Source of the DNA: an uncultured Prevotella sp.
GTDB lineage: Bacteria; Bacteroidota; Bacteroidia; Bacteroidales; Bacteroidaceae
NCBI GenBank assembly: GCA_900556795.1
Contig: USQD01000083.1
Coordinates: 1-7,847, forward strand
DNA: 7,847 nucleotides
Direction of reading: 5' to 3'
The position numbers and the translations under genes are program-made. The notes beneath the pieces were generated by a model. The model did no database searches. It saw only the letters and a list, made by a program, of their open reading frames with translations, and was not told where the DNA came from. Positions 6,216 to 7,847 of this stretch are shown here, piece after piece (the first letter of the stretch is position 1; the number at the start of each line of letters is the position of its first letter).

Positions 6216-7712
6216 GCTGCCATCATTTACCGTAGGAGTGCCGCAGCCAAGCAGCTTGGCGATGCTCTTCGCGATGCTTTCATCGGTCCCCTTGTCGTAA
6301 ATGACGAGCGTCTTGCTGTAGTTGTACGAATCAGCATCGAGCGTATTCGTTACGTCGTAGCCTTTGTTCGTAAGCGTGCTTGCAGCTGTGGCGGCAACAC
6401 CCGATACGCCGCTTCCGTTTTGCACTTCGACCTGTTCACCGTGGCCATAGTCGGAAAGACTCGACTCCTCGCCGCTCAAAACGGCTTGAGCCACCGCTTC
6501 GCCACCAATACTCCCGTCGGTCACGCCGCCGTTATTCATTGATGCCGACTCGTCGGGCGTGGGAGAGAGGCCCTGATCGATGCGCTTCATCATGGCCGCC
6601 CAAGCTTCGTTATTGCTATATTCGTACCAACCGCCATCTTCATACGATGAAATGGTCGGGTTCATGGTCGAATAGATATCGGTAGACGGGTCCATGCCTC
6701 GCATCGAATTGGCGACAGCGGCAATATCGGTCACCGACATGTCAGTGGTAATGTAATCGCACAGCGCCGTAACGGTGCTCGCCATGGTCGCCGGGTCGCT
6801 GGCCAACAGCTTCTTCGCAATCGCGCCAAGCACCATGCGCTGGTTCGCTGCGCGATAGTAGTCGCCGCCACCGTAGCCAGCATCTTCGTAGGCATGGCGG
6901 CTGCGGCACAGAATAAGCGCCTGGTCGCCATTGATCGTCTGTTCGCCGGCAGAGAGGCTGCCACCCGCTTCGGGATCGTCGATATCGATGGACACATTCA
7001 CATCGACTCCGCCAAGCGCATCGACGACCGCTTTGAAGCCATCAAAGTTGATTTCCGCATAATGGGAGATTGGCACGCCCGCAAATTCCGAAACCGTTTT
7101 CACCGCAAGCGACGGGCCGCCAAGCGCATAGGCGGCATTGATCTTATTTATGCCGTAGCCGTCGATATCAACCAGCGTATCGCGCTCAATGGAAACGAGC
7201 GTCACCTTCTTTTGCTGCGGATCGATGCGCGCGAGCATCATAGAGTCGCTGCGATACGCATCGCCAAATTCACCGCTCGCATCACGGTCTTCTGATTTGT
7301 CAGTGCCCATGAGGAGCATATAGAACGGTTCGGAAAGCGACTTGTCGACAAGTGCGCCGCGCGTTTCGTCATCGATGCCAAAGCTCAACTTGCCGTTGAG
7401 GATCCCCATATAGGCAAGCGCCGCGCCGCCGCCCACGAGCAACACCGCAAACAACGCTCCCATTACGCCACCAATGATTTTTCGGCGCTTCTTCTTTGCG
7501 CGAATGCGCGCATATTCAGCTTGAGTTGAATCGCGGGAAAACGATGCGGCGCGCTGACGCGCACCCGTATCGCCATACGCAGCGCGCGAATAGGAACGGG
7601 CGGCAGAAACCTGGGGACGCGACGCATCCTCGTTGCGGCGAGGGGTATTTGACCGACGAGACGACTCACCCAACGGGAAAGAATCAAAAGAGCTACGGTG
7701 CCGAGGGGCCAT
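5268..7712 (-). CDS. Probably chimeric frame: LCP/LytR_C protein (N-terminal half) joined to MORN-repeat protein (C-terminal half)
   Basis: 814 codons from ATG 7712 (AAGGAG 7 nt upstream) to TAA 5270-5268. Residues 1-79 are an Arg/Ser-rich cytoplasmic segment ending KKKRRK. One transmembrane helix lies at about 80-103. An LCP domain (about 128-303) is followed by a linker and a LytR_C domain (about 427-498). At about residue 491-500 the protein changes to MORN repeats that run to the C-terminus. LCP proteins transfer lipid-linked glycopolymers to peptidoglycan outside the membrane of Gram-positive bacteria. MORN repeats are beta-hairpin repeats with no enzymatic activity. The frame is uninterrupted, so a gene caller will report one protein. 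However, the LytR_C domain stops before its final strand, and composition and codon style change at the join. I therefore think this is two partial genes from different organisms fused by assembly. A true fusion cannot be excluded from sequence alone. Confidence 0.6.
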   Translation of the reverse strand: MAPRHRSSFDSFPLGESSRRSNTPRRNEDASRPQVSAARSYSRAAYGDTGARQRAASFSRDSTQAEYARIRAKKKRRKIIGGVMGALFAVLLVGGGAALAYMGILNGKLSFGIDDETRGALVDKSLSEPFYMLLMGTDKSEDRDASGEFGDAYRSDSMMLARIDPQQKKVTLVSIERDTLVDIDGYGINKINAAYALGGPSLAVKTVSEFAGVPISHYAEINFDGFKAVVDALGGVDVNVSIDIDDPEAGGSLSAGEQTINGDQALILCRSRHAYEDAGYGGGDYYRAANQRMVLGAIAKKLLASDPATMASTVTALCDYITTDMSVTDIAAVANSMRGMDPSTDIYSTMNPTISSYEDGGWYEYSNNEAWAAMMKRIDQGLSPTPDESASMNNGGVTDGSIGGEAVAQAVLSGEESSLSDYGHGEQVEVQNGSGVSGVAATAASTLTNKGYDVTNTLDADSYNYSKTLVIYDKGTDESIAKSIAKLLGCGTPTVNDGSDTYEGSYQKGKREGYGVYTFSDGEKYEGQWMQDQQHGKGTFYFQNNNKYVGLWFRDFQHGHGVMYYYNGDRYDGDWYKDKRQGRGTYTYSNGAQYKGQWMNDMKNGNGFFNWGDGTTYDGQWVNNQRSGKGVFKYADGDVYNGDWKDDIQDGKGIYKFHNGDVYEGDYVQGERTGEGIFRAMNGSKYTGQFLDGQRSGQGTFVWKNGDIYVGSWKDDLQNGRGKLTKKNGDIYEGEFRNGHVEGNVVIHYADGRRFKGNYRKGKREGACIEEDKNGKRFEGNYRNDMRDGRFVEKDRNGQVTAKGTYENGKRFED
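6213..6245. other. Probable chimeric junction between two genomes
   Basis: Within this stretch the frame passes from the LytR_C domain to the first MORN unit. To the right, codons favour C/G endings and CpG. Within it, the codons are ACT CCT ACG GTA AAT GAT, already of the style seen in the genes to the left. The residues TVNDGS fit both a LytR_C ending and a lead-in to a MORN unit, so a short shared sequence may have allowed the join. The exact base cannot be fixed by eye. Confidence 0.75.
6216..7712 (-). other. LCP (LytR-CpsA-Psr) + LytR_C segment, 3'-truncated, Actinomycetota-like
   Basis: Codons 1-499 of the fused frame. LCP landmarks in order are LLMGTD (D137), RSDSMML (R154, D156), SIERDT (R177, D178; many LCP proteins have SIPRD, so the proline is replaced by glutamate), GINKINAAYALGG (187-199), FDGF (223-226), LGGVDVNV (233-240), GEQTINGDQAL (256-266), CRSRH (269-273) and NQRMVLGAI (290-298). 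The LytR_C part starts VEVQNGSGVSGVAA (428-441), continues through ADSYNYSKTLVIYD (460-473), and reaches AKLLGCGTPTVNDGS. In the family this is normally followed by one more hydrophobic strand of the type LVVxG, which is missing. A single N-terminal helix after a basic cytoplasmic segment gives the usual LCP topology with the catalytic domain outside. Expected role: ligation of teichoic-acid-like or capsular polymers to the cell wall. Confidence 0.88.
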
Positions 7713-7719
7713 AGGTTTG

Positions 7720-7725
7720 CTCCTT
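7720..7725 (-). promoter_or_regulatory. Strong Shine-Dalgarno site for the LCP gene
   Basis: AAGGAG on the minus strand lies 7 nt before ATG 7712-7710. It fixes the LCP start. It also contrasts with the genes at 1-5100, none of which has an evident SD, which is one of the signs that the two halves come from different phyla. Confidence 0.85.
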
Positions 7726-7746
7726 GCTATCGAACGTCAAACGCGA

Positions 7747-7761
7747 CGCGCTCAATGCGCG
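7747..7761. other. Small G+C hairpin in the LCP leader
   Basis: CGCGC TCAAT GCGCG forms a perfect 5-bp stem with a 5-nt loop, in a CpG-rich leader 35 nt before the LCP start codon. No T-run follows on either strand, so it is not a normal intrinsic terminator. It may be chance in such CpG-rich DNA. Confidence 0.3.
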
Positions 7762-7775
7762 CGCAAAACGAATAA

Positions 7776-7832
7776 TTATCCTATCAGGCAAGATATGCAT
7801 TGCGTCGACAATTCCACAAAAGCCCACAGCAC
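7776..7832 (-). CDS. Possible 18-codon ORF in the LCP leader (or tail of an upstream gene)
   Basis: AGGAGG (7844-7839) lies 6 nt before GTG 7832-7830, which opens an 18-codon frame (MLWAFVELSTQCISCLIG) ending at TAA 7778-7776. The same frame is open to the window edge, so this could also be the C-terminus of an upstream gene. A second minus-strand frame is open from the edge to a TAG at 7695-7693, overlapping the LCP start by 20 bp, and competes as the upstream gene's end. There is no recognisable domain in either. Reported only because of the good SD-like site. Confidence 0.2.
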   Translation of the reverse strand: MLWAFVELSTQCISCLIG

Positions 7833-7847
7833 TGAAAACCTCCTGAA

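Noticed and set aside
5739..6542. A 267-codon plus-strand open frame, isoleucine/valine-rich, that looks like a membrane protein
   Set aside because: It is antisense to the MORN repeats and LytR_C region. The periodic Ile/Val content is the complement of repeated GAT/GAC and AAT/AAC codons, and it crosses the presumed chimeric junction.
6894..7295. A 133-codon plus-strand frame opposite the LCP domain
   Set aside because: It is the antisense complement of conserved LCP motifs, with an Arg/Ala/Ile-rich composition typical of shadow frames in CpG-rich DNA.
7747..7761. Rho-independent terminator upstream of the LCP gene
   Set aside because: The stem is only 5 bp and no T-run follows it on either strand.
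7762..7820. A sigma-70 promoter for the LCP gene (for example TTGTGG, 18-bp spacer, TATCTT)
   Set aside because: Both boxes match poorly and several alternatives fit equally well, so no site can be supported.

Overview
The window looks like two bacterial genomes joined inside one reading frame. Every gene I can support is on the minus strand. From position 1 to about 6215 the DNA looks like a gut Bacteroidota of the Prevotella/Segatella type. It has moderate G+C, starts preceded by A/T-rich DNA without Shine-Dalgarno sequences, a eukaryote-like (GH13_8) glycogen branching enzyme, and Bacteroidales-style membrane and TPR proteins. From about 6245 to 7847 the DNA is richer in G+C and CpG, has a textbook AAGGAG ribosome binding site, and encodes a LytR-CpsA-Psr (LCP) protein of Actinomycetota type, probably from a Coriobacteriia-like organism. 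By hand count, 7321-7380 is 34/60 G+C and 5761-5820 is 26/60. The genus-level guesses are inference from protein style, not from a search.

In transcription order (right to left) the layout is as follows. A leader at 7713-7847 holds a good RBS and a possible short ORF. A single 814-codon frame (7712-5268) begins as an LCP protein with a LytR_C domain and switches at about codons 490-500 to thirteen 23-residue MORN repeats plus a partial one. An A/T-rich gap at 5156-5267 and a tandem heptamer array at 5100-5155 follow. Then come a YhcH/YjgK/YiaL-family sugar protein (5093-4650), the branching enzyme GlgB with a lysine-rich N-terminal tail (4596-2494), and a five-helix membrane protein 14 nt further on (2479-1370). 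Next is an intergenic array of 21-bp palindrome-containing repeats (1244-1348, decaying to 1369). Last is an exported TPR protein (1196-1), which runs off the left edge and has no in-window stop codon.

The compact Bacteroidota run yhcH-glgB-membrane protein is probably one transcription unit, with glycogen branching as its only firmly assigned reaction. The LCP-MORN fusion is most simply a misassembly or binning chimera. The LytR_C domain loses its last strand exactly where the MORN array begins in perfect phase, and base composition, codon choice and translation-signal style all change there. If long reads spanned the junction it would be a novel architecture, but I do not think that is likely. 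The most interesting genuine sequence structures are the 21-bp dyad array and the heptamer array.
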